DNA of 64,000 nucleotides. It comes from Mytilus californianus (taxonomy: Eukaryota; Mollusca; Bivalvia; Mytilida; Mytilidae). A program made the translations under genes and the position numbers. The notes beneath the pieces are model-generated. The model was not told where the DNA came from. It made no database searches and saw only the letters and a list, made by a program, of their open reading frames with translations. This document shows, one piece after another, positions 21,181 to 33,408 of this stretch. Every line of letters starts with the position of its first letter. Within the stretch, counting starts at the first letter, position 1. Where the stretch lies: assembly GCF_021869535.1 (NCBI RefSeq), contig NW_026262668.1, forward strand, positions 71,755,558 to 71,819,557, in the 5' to 3' direction.

Positions 21181-22294
21181 CAAGAGGCTCTCAAGAGCCT
21201 GAATCGCTCACCTGTATTTCAGAGGAGAAGATTTTTAAATGTTAGCAAACTTGATGAACAAATTGTGTAAAATTGTCTTTAAAGGGCAATTGACAAGTTT
21301 GGTCATATTAACTTTTTTGTAGATCTTACTTTGCTGAACATTATTGCTGCTTACAGTTTACATATATCTATAGTAATATTCAAAATAATAACAAAAAACT
21401 GCAAAATTTTGTTAAAACTACCAATTCGGTGGCAGCAACCCAACAATGGGTTGTTCGATTCGTCTGAAAATTTCAGGGCCGATAGATCTTGACCAATTTA
21501 ACAATTTTACCCCATGTCAGATTTGCTCTAAAAGATTTAGTTTTTAAGATATAAGCCAAAAACTGCATTTGACCCCTATGTTCTATTTTTAGCCATGGCG
21601 GCCATGTTTGTCGATGGATACAAACTTCGGATACATTTATAAACAAGATACCCTAAGGAACATTTAGTTAAAGTGTGAAGGTAATTGGCCCAGTAGTTCC
21701 AGAGGAGAAGATTTTTAAATGTTAGCAAACTTGATGAACAAATTGTGTAAAATTGTCTTTAAAGGGCAATTACTCCTTAAGGGGTCAATTGACAATTATG
21801 GTCATATTAACTTTTTTGTAAATCTTACTTTGCTGAACATTATTGCTGATTACAGTTTATATATATCTATAATAATATTCAAAATAATAACAAAAAACTG
21901 CAAAATTTTGTTAAAACTACCAATTCGGTGGCAGCAACCCAACAATGGGTTGTTCGATTCGTCTGAAAATTTCAGAGCTGATAAATCTTGACCAATTGAA
22001 CAATTTTACCCCATGTCAGATTTGCTCTTAAAGCTTTAGTTTTTGAGATATAAGTCAAAAACTGCATTTGACCCCTATGTTCTATTTTTAGCCATGGCGG
22101 CCATGTTTGTCGATCGATCAAAACTTCGGATACAATTTATAAACTAGATACCCTAAGGAACATTTAGTTAAAGTTTGAAGGTATTTGGCCCAGTAGGAGA
22201 AAATTTTTGAAATAGTTTACGACGACGACGACAGACGACGGACGACAAGTGATGGCATAATCTCACATGGGGCCCTTCGGGCACTGGTGAGCTA
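21181..22294 (-). repeat. Full-length R1 repeat, reversed
   Basis: It starts with caagaggctctcaagagcct and CGCTCACC and ends with ggcccttcgggc and GGTGAGCTA. Two near-identical half-units (about 21224-21700 and 21706-22190) make up the core. It interrupts R6 without a visible target duplication. Confidence 0.85.
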
Positions 22295-22440
22295 AAAAGG
22301 GGGGATTTTCCAGTTTTCAGACAATAACTCAAAAGTGTTATGAGCAGTTTTCATGAAACTTGGGTGACTGGTTTATATCTATTAAAATAACCTCCCTTTA
22401 GGTTTTTATAAATTTCTTATATGACATTGAGGAGGAATGG

Positions 22441-23070
22441 AACTTTATTCTTTGAAAAAGCGACGGGTGTATCATGTGCTCATGGTGCAGCTCTTTATTC
22501 ACTATTGGTACATACATTTTTATCAATAGGTGTGTAATTTTTTGTACAGCCGAATTACTGAAGGAATAAGTGGTTTTTCAAGAAGAAATTTCCCTTCAAT
22601 AAAATAGAAGACAATTTTTTTTTTTTTGAAATTGGACAATTCAGTTTGTAAGAATTTAAACGGTGATCAACACCAAATGATTTTCTTAAAAGGTTTTATA
22701 TATTTCTTTTGCAATTGATATTTCTATATTCACAATTATTTATTTGTTTTTTACTCATTCTGAAGGAAATTATATATTCTTTTTAAATAATAAAGAGCTC
22801 TTTATTTTATATTAACTGTACAAAAATTGTATAAAGCCATTTTTAAAAGGTCTTGAATGAATCGGAAAAGGCACTTTATGTTGTTTCTGTGCAATCACTT
22901 AAGAATCATTCAACAAATTAAAGCTTTTCAAATTTTAATATGTTGTTACCGATAACAAACAAGCGGTCAAGTTTGATAATGACAATTTTAAATTTAAATT
23001 TTGCCATTCAGGAGTTGTGATCCTCGATTGGAAAATTGAAATTTAGGTTGATTCTGTGTAAAGTAGAAAA
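22441..23070. other. Unassigned AT-rich stretch
   Basis: No gene or clear repeat seen. The inverted-duplication homology with 42657 begins near its right end. Confidence 0.4.
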
Positions 23071-23472
23071 TGCTTTATCCATTTGATATGTTGTCTCTCA
23101 TGACAAAATAATGGTCAAGAGGGGTTTTAATAATTTTCACTTACACCTTTCTGGATTTATGATCCTTGATTGATTCAACAATGACACTAAAAGATGTAAA
23201 TAAAAAAGTTTTACTGGCATTTTGACAGCCTTTTGTTAGGTATTGCAAAACAGTTTTTTTAAGGTAACAGTCACTGTCTGTTAGATTTACTGGTACCCAA
23301 GTTCTAATTTGGTCCTTTTGGTTTCAATGCTTGTCATTTGTACAACAGCTCTTGATTAAATGAAAATTGAATTGAAAGCTGGGAAGAAAGTGGTGAACAC
23401 ATGTATGGATTCTGATATATCTGTTCTAACAATTCCTGATGTCTTTGTTTAACATTTAATTATGGTGATTTT

Positions 23473-24818
23473 TGTCGAGCCTGCGACTTTTGTCGCAGAA
23501 AGCTCGACATAGGGATAGTGATCCGGCGGCGGCGGCGGCGTTAGCTAACTTCTTAAAAGCTTTATATTTTAAAAGGTAGAAGATCTGGATGCTTCATACT
23601 TTGTATATGGATGCCTCATGTTACGAAGTTTCTGTCAGTCACATGTCCAATGTCCTTGACCTCATTTTCATGGTTCAGTGACTACTTGAAAAAAAAGTTC
23701 AGATTTTTTGTAATGTTAAATTCTCTCTTATTATAAGTAATAGGATAACTATATTTGGTATGTGCGTACCTTGCAAGGTCCTCATGCCCGTCAGACAGTT
23801 TTCACTTGACCTCGACCTCATTTCATGGATCAGTGAACAAGGTTAAGTTTTGGTGGTCAAGTCCATATCTCAGATACTATAAGCAATAGGTCTAGTATAT
23901 TCGGTGTATGGAAGGACTGTAAGGTGTACATGTCCAACTGGCAGGTGTCATCTGACCTGGACCTCATTTTCATGGTTCAGTGGTTTTAGTTAAGTTTTTG
24001 TGTTTTGGTCTGTTTTTCTTATACTGTATGCAATAGGTCTACTATATTTGGTGTATGGAATGATTGTAAGGTGTACATGTCCAACTGGCAGGTGTCATCT
24101 GACCTTTACCTCATTTTCATGGTTCAGTGGTTATAGTTAAGTTTTTGTGTTTTGGTCTGTTTTTCTTATACTGTATGCAATAGGTCTACTATATTTGGTG
24201 TATGGAATGATTGTAAGGTGTACATGTCTAGCTGGCAGGTGTCATCTGACTTTGACCTCATTTTCATGGTTCAGTGGTCAAAGTTAAGTTTTTGAGTTTT
24301 GGTCTTTTTTTCTTATACTATATATGCAATAGTTCAACTATATTTGGTGTATGGAAATATTTTATGATCTATATGTCAGTCACGCAGGTTTTATTTGACC
24401 TTGACCTCATTTTCAAGGTTCATTGCTCAGTGTTAAGTTTTTGTGTTTTGGTCTGTTTTTCTTAAACTATAAGCAATAGGTCAACTATATTTGTTGTATG
24501 GAAGATTTGTTAGCTGTACATGCCTGCCTTGCATGGTTTATCTGACCTTGACCTCATTTTCATGGTTCATTGGTCAATGTTTAGTTTACTTGGTTAATGT
24601 TAAGTTTATGTGGCAGTTGTAATAAAGCTTTATATTTAGGACTATCAACATAATATCAATGATTAGTAAAGAAGGCGAGACATTTCAGCGTGTGCACTCT
24701 TGTCTTGGTTAATGTTAAGTTTATGTGACAGTTGTAATAAAGCTTTATATTTAGGACTATCAACATAATATCAATGATTAGTAAAGAAGGCGAGACATTT
24801 CAGCGTGTGCACTCTTGT
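23473..24818 (+). repeat. Full-length R2 repeat with duplicated right terminus
   Basis: The left hairpin is TGTCGAGC...tgcgac/gtcgca...GCTCGACA. The core has 5-6 monomers of about 155 bp. The last 115 bp occur twice in tandem, almost identical (24589-24703 and 24704-24818), each ending gtgcactcttgt. The corresponding site in the other duplication arm (39555 region) is empty and shows no target duplication. Confidence 0.88.
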
Positions 24819-25177
24819 TACCTTAAATGTAAAATGTTTATAAAAATCAAAGAAATATAAATGACAATTGATATTTCATAACATTTATTTTGTCAAATTT
24901 ACATGACATTGGAATAAGTTACATAATAGCACTAGGTTTGAAACATAACATTATACTGTATTTCTTAAAGTAATAGATCAACACTTTGCTGTGTACAGCT
25001 GAATATCTTCTCCATAAGTCTTTGTCCAGTCTTGTGGTGGTTGTATCTTTTAGCTGAAGGAATCAACTTTGAAATATTCTCAGATTTAATTAAATTTCTA
25101 ACAAAATCCCAGCATGCTCTTTCAAGGTCATCCAAACCAAATTGTGAGGCACCACATAAAAGTCCAGCTAGACAATT

Positions 25178-26613
25178 CAGTGGCGGATTTACCGGGGGGG
25201 GCACAGGGGGCACGTGCCCCCCCCCCCCCAGTCGGGGTCACTAAAATAATTTTCTAACATAGTTTTATTGTTACTGTATCTGCTTATCTAGATCGAAATT
25301 GGTCGTTAATTAACCCCAGCTTCAACATGCGTGATTTATGACAACTTATCAAAGGGTGTGTAAATATTGACACCTTTGTGTAATGTCTATATCCAAAAGC
25401 ATTTATGTAAATTACATGTACATGCACATGCTGATTGGAATTAATATTTTTAATATTTTAATATATTTATTGGTTTTTGATAAATATTACAGGATCAAGA
25501 TCGAATAACAAGTGAAATCTTCAGATCAGGAAAGAAATCACCAACTAAAATCGTTCTTAAAAGAACATGTAAAAATAGATGTTAAGTGTCAAGAATGTTA
25601 GTATCAATATGAGATACGTCTTTATTACCACAGCACTCACATTGTATACGGTTTCTGGGGAATGTGTCTTTCTCAGAACAGTCTTTTTCGGACTTTATTA
25701 AACAACAAACGATTTTTTTCAATGCATACAGCATTTTTTTAAACTGAATGTCGTGTTTCTTTTCCCCTTACTTTTTTTTATGGAAACCAACGATTTGTCT
25801 TTAAAAAAACCTTTCCCCGCCACAAAACATGAAAGGTCTGTGCCTTATATATAATCATTAATAACATGATATTGTTTTTTTAGAAAACCTACTTATAGTA
25901 CAGTAATATGTGTATATTTTTTCTTGTTTCAATTACCATGTATGAGGATATGAATAGGTTACCGTGAACGAGGGTATGAATGGTTTACCGTGAACGAAGG
26001 TATGAACGGGATTTACAGATTAGAGAATAATGGTCAAAAAGTAAAGACTAGAAAAAAATGGGTCCAAAAAATGTAGAAAACAGATTAAATGTGTGATGAA
26101 CAATCTGATGAGTTGAGTCTTTTTTAACTGATTTTAATAGTTTGTTCTTATGTTATACTGTTACACCACTGTCCCAGGTTAGGGGAAGGGTTGAGGCTCA
26201 CAAACCTGTTTAACGCCGCCTAATTCTTTATGTGCTTGTCCTCAGTCAAGAGCCCGTAGTTCAGTGGTTGTCGTTGGTTCATGTCTGTCATATTTTTTTT
26301 CGTAAATTGTTTTCGGTTATGAATATGGCCTTTGGTTTTCTCAATTGAATTGTTTCATATTGTTGCCTATAATTGCTTAAAAATAATGAAAAGATATAGA
26401 AATGAAGACCCGACCCGCCCCCCCCCCCCCCCCCCCCCCCCCCCACATACACACACACGACCACCATCATCCCCAATACGTGACACCATCACCCCCAATA
26501 CGTGACACCATCACCACCCACACTCGCATATATACATATCTAAACAAATCTTTAATTTTGGTTTTTTGGTGCCCCCCCCCCCCCCAGACATCGAGGTTCT
26601 GGATCCGCCCCTG
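25178..26613. mobile_element. hAT-like element inserted in the BTB copy
   Basis: The left end is CAGTGGCGGATTTACC and the right end is ...ggatccgcccctg, sharing the GGCGGAT core when inverted. The intact paralogue gives the ancestral site (agacatgt). Flanks agacaatt and ggacatgt resemble a diverged 8-bp duplication. Inside are long C/G runs (25219-25229, 26418-26444, 26571-26585), a duplicated 'cccaatacgtgacaccatca' motif and a fragment (26130-26370) of a common mussel-type repeat. No transposase is visible. Confidence 0.7.
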
Positions 26614-26972
26614 GACATGTACAATTAATATCTACAGAACCACTGTGTATGAACTGTATGATCTTTCTAAAGTTTTCTGGTTCATACTTCTTCACAACTA
26701 TTGTAACTTTGTTGGATTTCACAGCGTTTTTCTTTTTCTTGTCTTGTTTGTTAACATTACTTTGAAATTCAGCTTCCTTCTGCTTCTTTAAGATGAGATT
26801 ATAGAGTACTCTGCTACGTGTGCCAAGGATTGCTTTGACACCATGAACTTTCACCTTTTCTGTACCAACTTCAAATGAAACATCACAAAGTTCTGGTATT
26901 AATGAAATGATCTTCAAGTTTTCTGTAAGAGCTTGAGTATTTCTGTAACACATCTTTTCCTTGATTTTTACA

Positions 26973-27790
26973 TCGCGATGACCAAGAGGTCATTTCGATG
27001 TATTGCTATCGCCTAAATTTCCATTATGCAAATTAGTTTTGGGTTTTCAACCGATCTATAAAAATTATAGATCCGCGGTCATTATCTAGTGCAAAATAAC
27101 ATTACTTATCGCTTGTTTCAAATTCATTTTTTCAATGGATCATACTCCTATACATATTTTTATTAAAACACAAATTAATAATATGAAAATGTGTTGTCAT
27201 TAGTTATATATATAAAAGTAAAAAATCATTGATGATATCTATGCACACGTATCGAAAAATTGTGTTAAAGCTGACGGAAGAATATCTCAAGAACGTTTTG
27301 TGACACTCCCGGCAAGGACCGATAACTCTGTTATTGTTTTGCAGGAAAATATGAATGGCTTCTCATATCCAATCTTTTAGAAAAATCGATTTTTTACAGA
27401 AGAGTGTCCACCATGCACTTGCACTGCACTATAATTAGAATACATGTAGTAGAATAGAATGATATACAAATAGATGAAAATTATATATACATGCAACCGT
27501 AATATTAATATAATATATAACAACAAACCAGTGTATACTCTGGGACTATTATTATATTAGTATAATAGTCCCAGGTATACTGATTTGTATCACTACAATA
27601 TAATAGTTATTACGGTGCGGTTGAATTTCCTGTCATTTATTCATCATCCATGCACGAACTTGTATCAGAAAAAAATATATCTCTGTAAATTAACCTCAGT
27701 TTCAGGTATAGAGATGTGATCTATTTCTGTGACATGTGCTTTTGACCATCCACAAGAACCTGCGGTCATCCGATGTTCAGTACTTCAGTA
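26973..27790. mobile_element. ~820-bp DNA element inserted in the BTB copy
   Basis: Ends related to catcgcgatgacc (26972 side) and, inverted, catcggatgacc (27770 side) suggest short inverted termini. Flanks gtaatcaaag and gtaaaaatcaag are both derived from the single gtaaaaatcaaag of the intact gene. It hosts the palindromic micro-element at 27540-27574. Confidence 0.6.
27540..27574. mobile_element. 35-bp palindromic micro-element with exact 7-bp duplication
   Basis: Terminal CTGGGACTATTAT and its inverse match the micro-elements in MRPL17 intron 1. It is flanked on both sides by gtatact (27533-27539 and 27575-27581), a different target from gtttata, which supports independent insertion. Confidence 0.85.
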
Positions 27791-28311
27791 CTTTGATTAC
27801 TGGATCACTGTTGACTGGTATCTGATTGGCCTTTTGTGAATTCTGTGATGGTGTGGATGATTCTGTGTCAGATGGTGTGGATTCATAGCCAGAAGAATAA
27901 CCATCAAGATCCATCTGTTCAAAGTCCACCAAAGCTAAAGTGGATTCATATCTGTCCATTATGAATTATTGCTGTTGAATTTAATGTTGAAATATCTAAC
28001 TTGGTGTTTGATATCAGTCAGATTAAACATTGTGTTTTTATATATTTATTTATGAAATGATTTGCTCCTGTTCTGACATAGAGATGAGTTTGACAAAGAT
28101 GAATAAGAGAGATTTGTGTCAGTCTGTCTAACATGTTCAGTCATGGGTGTGAAGCATTGTTTACTTGTTAATTAAGCTTGGGTCAAAGTTTGATTATTTG
28201 ATTGGTAAACTTTATCAATTTATAATTAGTGAGACTAATTAATTTCAGTGCTGATTAGTTAAATCTGATTATTAGATAGTTTATTACTGATTGATAAGTC
28301 TTGATGAATTA

Positions 28312-28620
28312 AACAAGAGTGCACAGGCTGAAATGTCTTGCCTGCTTTACTGACCATTGATTTTATATTGAAAGCCTTACAGATAAATGTTTTACTACAA
28401 GTATCAGATAATCTGAACATTTCTAAAGATCCATGACAATGAGGTCAAGGTCAGATAAATCCTGTCAGACAAACATGTACACTTTACAATTATTCCATAC
28501 ACCAAATATAGTTGACCTATTGCTTCTGGTAATTGAAAACAGAACAAAACACACAAACTTAACATTGACCAATGAACCATGAAAATGAGGTCAAGGTCAG
28601 ATGATACCTAGCAGACAGAC
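28312..28620 (-). repeat. Truncated R2 repeat, reversed
   Basis: It begins with aacaagagtgcacaggctga and a variant of the GGCGAGACA motif, followed by two 'ccatgaaaatgaggtcaagg' monomers. The other terminus is missing. Confidence 0.75.
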
Positions 28621-29350
28621 AGTACCTGTAGAAAACTTATTTCATACAAAATAGCACATCCTTATTTTTACAGTGATGTTGTTTACAGAGCCCGATAGGG
28701 ATGTTTGCCATAATGTGTTGTTGACCGTATTATACGTCTTATACCACAATTTTAATTTTTAATATGGTTGAATGTTCATACCCTAATAATAACATGACAA
28801 TATTATACCTTCAACTTGATCCAACCAATTTTACATGAGTTATGGAACTTGGATCATTTTTTTGAGTAGTGTAATAACAACAACTTGGGAGCACAACTCA
28901 TCAGACAGTTTTATAGAAAGCTCTCATACTTGGTAGGATTGTGTGCCATCATGTGTATGTGTAGGTGACCATATTATACTTTCATTTTGATTGGACCATT
29001 TTTACAAGTTATGGAACTGCTTTTTTTACTTTTGGACCACACTTTGTGAATGCAACTCCTCCGACAGCATTCAACAGAAAGCTCTCTTACCTGGAAGTGT
29101 TGTTTACCATATCTTAGTAATTTTGATTAGATTATTTTAATGGGAGTTGTAAGATTTTACTATATTTTTATTTTTTTACTATCTTACCACACTGACACAT
29201 TGAGACATTAAGACACACATTCATTGAGTCCTCATTTATACAGCGGTGTAGCAATCATGTTATAGTACTAAAGCTAGGAAAGGAATTGGTGTCTTGTAGT
29301 GACCTGCTCATTGGCAATAAGCTTTCACTACATTTAAGCAAAACACGATA
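28621..29350. repeat. Degenerate tandem monomers
   Basis: Loosely repeated phrases recur about every 160 bp: 'ttgtttacagagccc / ttgtttaccatatc', 'aagttatggaact' and 'cagaaagctctc'. Boundaries are uncertain and no coding signal is seen. Confidence 0.45.
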
Positions 29351-29830
29351 TCTTTAGGCTGAAACGAAATCTAAAAAATATTACAAATTTTGAGATAAAA
29401 TGCTACTATCATTTAATAAAGTGGCAGCCAAACTTGCCCTTCTTATTTTTTTCTCCCCTTTGTCATTGGGACATCTCACATTGCCTGCTTTAAATATTTA
29501 GGAATAGCAAGTAACCAAAATTTATCTGGGGAGAGCAACTTCAATGATATAAAGTACAAAATTCTAAATTAAAATTAATGTGCCATAAGGTGAATTGCAT
29601 GTCCACTGAAAACAGAAAAATGCCATGACTCAACTTATGTCCCAAAAACTTTGATTATTCCTGCTCCTGATATATCACAGAACCTAAGAAGAAATTTCAG
29701 ATTACTCAAAACAAAACTAAGATTCGGTTCTAGAATAAGTGTTGGCCAACCAGAACTTTCAAGCCTTGGTTTTGGTGAGCACTGTAAACAGAGCTAAGCA
29801 ATGTGATTTGGACAGGTTTACCAATATATA

Positions 29831-29967
29831 AATAACACATAGCTGAGAGGGTGATAGAGCAGATTGTTACCCCGAGAAAACATTGTCAACAGAGCGAAGC
29901 CAAGGTTGACGATGTCTTTTCGAGGGATAACAATCTGCTCTATCACCCTCTCAGATATTTGTTATTT
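29831..29967. repeat. Fold-back hairpin with 60-bp arms
   Basis: The left arm (29831-29890, with gagagggtgatagagcag) and the right arm (29905-29967) are imperfect reverse complements separated by only 14 bp (agagcgaagccaag). It is probably a fold-back transposable element. Confidence 0.8.
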
Positions 29968-30104
29968 AATTTATTATACTGAATGTTCTGTTATTACTGT
30001 CAATTAGATTTCAAATTGAAAGTAATAAACTATGTCATTTTGTAATGTTGTCATTTTAGCGATATATTTTTTAATATTGCCATGTAAGTGGGAAGTTTGG
30101 CTAG

Positions 30105-30372
30105 CCGTAAAACCAGGTTCAACCCACTAATTTTTCTTAAAATGTCCTGTACCAAGTCAGGAATATGGCAGTTGTTATCAAATAGTTCGTTTCTATGTAT
30201 GGTGGCGTTTGTTTTTGTTGAACTTCAGTGTTCCTTTTGTTCCTTTGTTTTCCACTAAAGTTGATGTTTCCCTCGGTTTTAGTTTGTAACTCGGATTTGT
30301 TTTCTCTCAATCAATTTATGGCTTTTAAACACCGGTATACTACTGTTGCCTTTACTTATAAATAACAATCAT
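30105..30372 (+). repeat. Common interspersed repeat fragment
   Basis: It contains 'ttgaacttcagtgttcc', 'tccctcggttttagtttgta' and 'ggtatactactgttgcc', phrases I recognise as a recurrent bivalve repeat. The recognition is from memory and unverified. Confidence 0.45.
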
Positions 30373-30589
30373 CCGTATTTATTAAAGCGCACACTTGAGC
30401 AAGCATCTCCGAGAAGGGTAATAGAGTATTTGCCATTGGATAGTAAATTGTCTCCCTCGTATTGACCAATCAAAATCTGGCATTTTGACATGAAGTATAA
30501 TATTCTGTAATGGCGAATATCTGAAAGACATTTTTCTTAATGTTACGATTCAGCCACATTTCTATTAGAAGAGTTTTTTAATTCAGGTA

Positions 30590-30886
30590 AATTAATGAGT
30601 GATAGATTTCTCTTCTAAGAACAAATTAAAAGGTCTTAGTGAATAAACTACACAGAGAACAATAGCTATTGTATTTATTCAATGGGACAATAGAACTGAC
30701 AAAAGTTTATTGGGAAAGAAATGATACTTTTCCACAGATTCACTTGAAAGTTACCTGTCAATTTAAACTTTTGCAAGTTCTTTTGTCCCATCTAATGAAT
30801 AATACATTAGCTATTGTTCTCTGTGGAGTTTATTCAATGGGACCTTTAAATTTCTTCTAAGAGAAATCCATCATTCACCGATTAAT
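30590..30886. repeat. Fold-back element with ~115-bp arms
   Basis: The arms 30590-30712 and 30770-30886 are inverted copies sharing 'cagagaacaatagct' and 'aatttaaaggtc'-type phrases. Single-arm relatives occur at 31352-31480 and 56513-56712. Confidence 0.75.
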
Positions 30887-31351
30887 TTACCCAATAAAAA
30901 ATTTAACTTTCAATGATGAAAATACATGTACCAATACTAAATAAGGACACACAAAACTGCATGTGATGTTGTATTTTTTCAATATCGATAATACATTTTC
31001 AATTTGTTCAATATTAACACCGATTCAAAAATTAAAAGTTGATTTCTGATAAAATTTTTAATATTTTACCTATTGATTTTTTTTTTTGGTGTGTTTGACA
31101 AATAAAAACTTGAAAATGATGATGTTTAAATTAAGGCCTTCATATAAGTATTCTTTAACTGAACAACCACAAAAAAAACATGCAAATATAATTGGAACAA
31201 TACTAAATATTTTGTCAAAATAAACTTTTTATTTTTAAATCAGTGTTTCTATTGAACAGATTGAAATATATTATTGATTTTGAATAAATACAACATCACA
31301 TGCAGTTTTTTTAGTTTAAACATGTATTTCAATCAACTAAGAAGATAATTT

Positions 31352-31598
31352 TTTGGTCAGGAAAATTAATCAATGAATGATAGATTTCTCCTAGAAGAAA
31401 TTTAAAGGTCCCAGTGAATAAACTACAGAGAACAATAGCTATTTTATCTCTTCAATAGCACAATAGAACAGACAAAAGTTTAAAGACCTTGACCAAGAGA
31501 AGATGACTCTGTGGAAATGTTACATTTGGTTCACAATAAATACCTTGAACAAGAGGAGATGACTGTGGAAAAGTTTCATTTGGTTCGCAATAAAGAAA
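31352..31598 (+). repeat. Single-arm relative of the 30590 fold-back, with a ~55-bp duplication
   Basis: It carries 'gatagatttctcctagaag' and 'acagagaacaatagct'. It is followed by a near-repeat built on 'ccttgaccaagagaagatga' (about 31487 and 31542). It directly abuts R1 at 31600. Confidence 0.6.
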
Positions 31599-31599
31599 C

Positions 31600-33408
31600 T
31601 AGAGGCTCTCAAGAGCCTGTGTCGCTCACCTGTATTTACTTATGCTTTGGAAATCATGTAAAATAAGGTTAAAATCATAATTAATAGTATTAGATATTAG
31701 ATATTATAATGATATCTAAGATAATAACAAATAAACTGTTATCACAGAGATATGTCTCGCCTTTTTGTAATTTTGATAATGCAAATGTTGAAATTAAAAT
31801 AGCAATACTTTAACATGTAAGTTATGTAAATATTCAAAGTCGATGAACCAAGACTGAAGGTACATGGCTAAACAATCTCAATGGAATGAGATGTGCCAAT
31901 GCTAATACAACTGCATACCAAATACCATCGACTTATTATAAGTCGTTCCCTTTAAACAAACCTAAACACAACATTAACTTGTAAACTATGTAAAAGTTTC
32001 AAAGTCAATGAACCATGATCAGGGATGGGGCTATATAATCTCTATGGAAATGATACTTGCAAATGCCAATACATTTGCATACCAAATATCATTGACTTAA
32101 CATTAGCAGTTTATCTTAAACTGATCTTATCACAAACTAATACATGTAAACTAAGCAAAAGTTTCAAAGTCAATAGACCATGACTGAGGGGGCGGGGCCA
32201 AATATTCTCCATGGAAATGAGATGTGCTAATGCTTATACAACTGCATACCAATTAACATTGGCCTACCACTAATGGTTCCCCTTGAACTGACCTAATCAC
32301 AAACTAATACATGTTAACTTAGCAAAATTTTCAAAGTCTATAGACCTTGACTGAAGGGATGGGGCCAAATAATCTCCATAGTAATGAGATGTGCCAATGC
32401 TAATACAACTGCATACCAAATATCATTGACCTACCACTAGTGGTTCACCATGAACTAGACCTAATCACAAACTAATACATTGTTGAGGCAGCTGCTGCCG
32501 CCACCGCCATCGACGCCGGAAACAGCATACCTGTCTCGCTTTTTGACTCCGTCAAAGCGAGACAAAAACTGTAAAATTACTAACTCAGGGGCAACAACCC
32601 AACAACGGGTTGTCGGATTCTTCTGAAAATTTCAGGGCAGATAAATCTAAATCTGATGAACATTTTTGCTACCGGTCAGATTTGCTCTAAATGCTTTAGT
32701 TTCAGAGATATAAACCAAAAACTGCATTTTACCCCTATGTTCTATTTTTAACCAAGTCGGCCATGATGGTTGGAAGTCAGGGTTGTTGGACAAATTTTTT
32801 AAACTAAATACCCTAATAATAATTATGGCCAAGTATGGTTAAATTTGTCTCAGTAGTTTCAGAGGAGAAGATTTTTGTAAAAGATTACAAAAATTTACGA
32901 AAATTGTTAAAAATTGACTATAAAGGGCAATAACTCCTAAATGGGTCGACTGAACATTATTGCTGTTTACAGTTTATCTCTATCTATAATAATATTCAAG
33001 ATAATAACCAAAAAAACTGCAAAATTACCAATTCAGGGGCAGCAACCCAACAACAGGTTGTCAGATTTGTCTGAAAATTTCAGGGCAGATAGATCTTGAT
33101 CTGATAATCAGTTTTACCATATGTCAGATTTACTCTAAATGCTTTGGTTTCAGAGATATAAGCCAAAACCTACATTTTAATCCTATGTTCTATTTTTAGC
33201 CATGGCAGCCATCTTGGTTGGTTGGCGGGGTCATCGGACACATTTTTTAAACTAGATACCCTAATGATGATTGTGGCCAAGTTTGGTTAAATTTGGCCCA
33301 GTGGTTTCAAAGGAGAAGATTTTTGTAAAAAGCTAACGACGACAGACGATCGATGCCAAGTGATGAGAAAAGCTCACTTGGCCCTTTGGGCCAGGTGAGC
33401 TAAAAATG
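31600..33408 (-). repeat. R1 repeat, reversed, split by R3
   Basis: It starts with agaggctctcaagagcctg and CGCTCACC and ends with the ggccctttgggcc hairpin and GGTGAGCT. R3 (31731-32564) interrupts it between 'ataataacaa' and 'aaaactg', a run that is continuous in other R1 copies. Confidence 0.85.
31731..32564 (-). repeat. R3 repeat nested in R1, reversed
   Basis: It starts ataaactgttatcacagaga followed by TGTCTCGCC and ends with the hairpin TGTCTCGC...gactc/...GCGAGACA. It lacks the MITE present in the 14590 copy and so gives the empty site. It contains 3-4 monomers. Confidence 0.85.

Larger units (their letters stand above)
24965..27961 (-). pseudogene. BTB/POZ gene copy broken by transposon insertions
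   Basis: The coding pieces are 27961-27792 (start to PVIK), 26960-26614 (EKMCYRN to VDINCTC) and about 25177-24965 (LAGLLCG to the stop). Together they match the intact 240-residue gene at 38701-39423 with only scattered substitutions (for example YQST to YEST, MELDG to MDLDG) and loss of one Lys codon. The first insertion (26961-27791) starts with GT and ends with AG on the coding strand and would restore the frame if spliced. The second (25178-26613) is a GC-rich hAT-like element. It is probably a pseudogene; production of a spliced transcript cannot be excluded. Confidence 0.8.
23070..28310 (-). repeat. Inverted segmental duplication, left arm
   Basis: Read on the minus strand it is homologous to 38310-42657: upstream DNA, BTB coding sequence, poly(A) region and further downstream DNA (for example, 'cttgaccattattttgtcatga' is shared at about 23105 and 42613). 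Three insertions interrupt this arm: R2 at 23473-24818, a hAT-like element at 25178-26613 and another DNA element at about 26973-27790. Because non-coding flanks are included, this is a DNA-level duplication and not a retrocopy. Confidence 0.85.

Noticed and set aside
25178-26613. Second insertion in the BTB copy as a spliceable intron
   Set aside because: A GT/AG pair can be found near the edges, but it would delete two codons, and the ends are clearly those of a hAT-like element.
26402-26791. Pro/His-rich open frame on the plus strand
   Set aside because: It is created by a C-run and short repeats in a hAT-like element and then runs antisense through BTB coding sequence.
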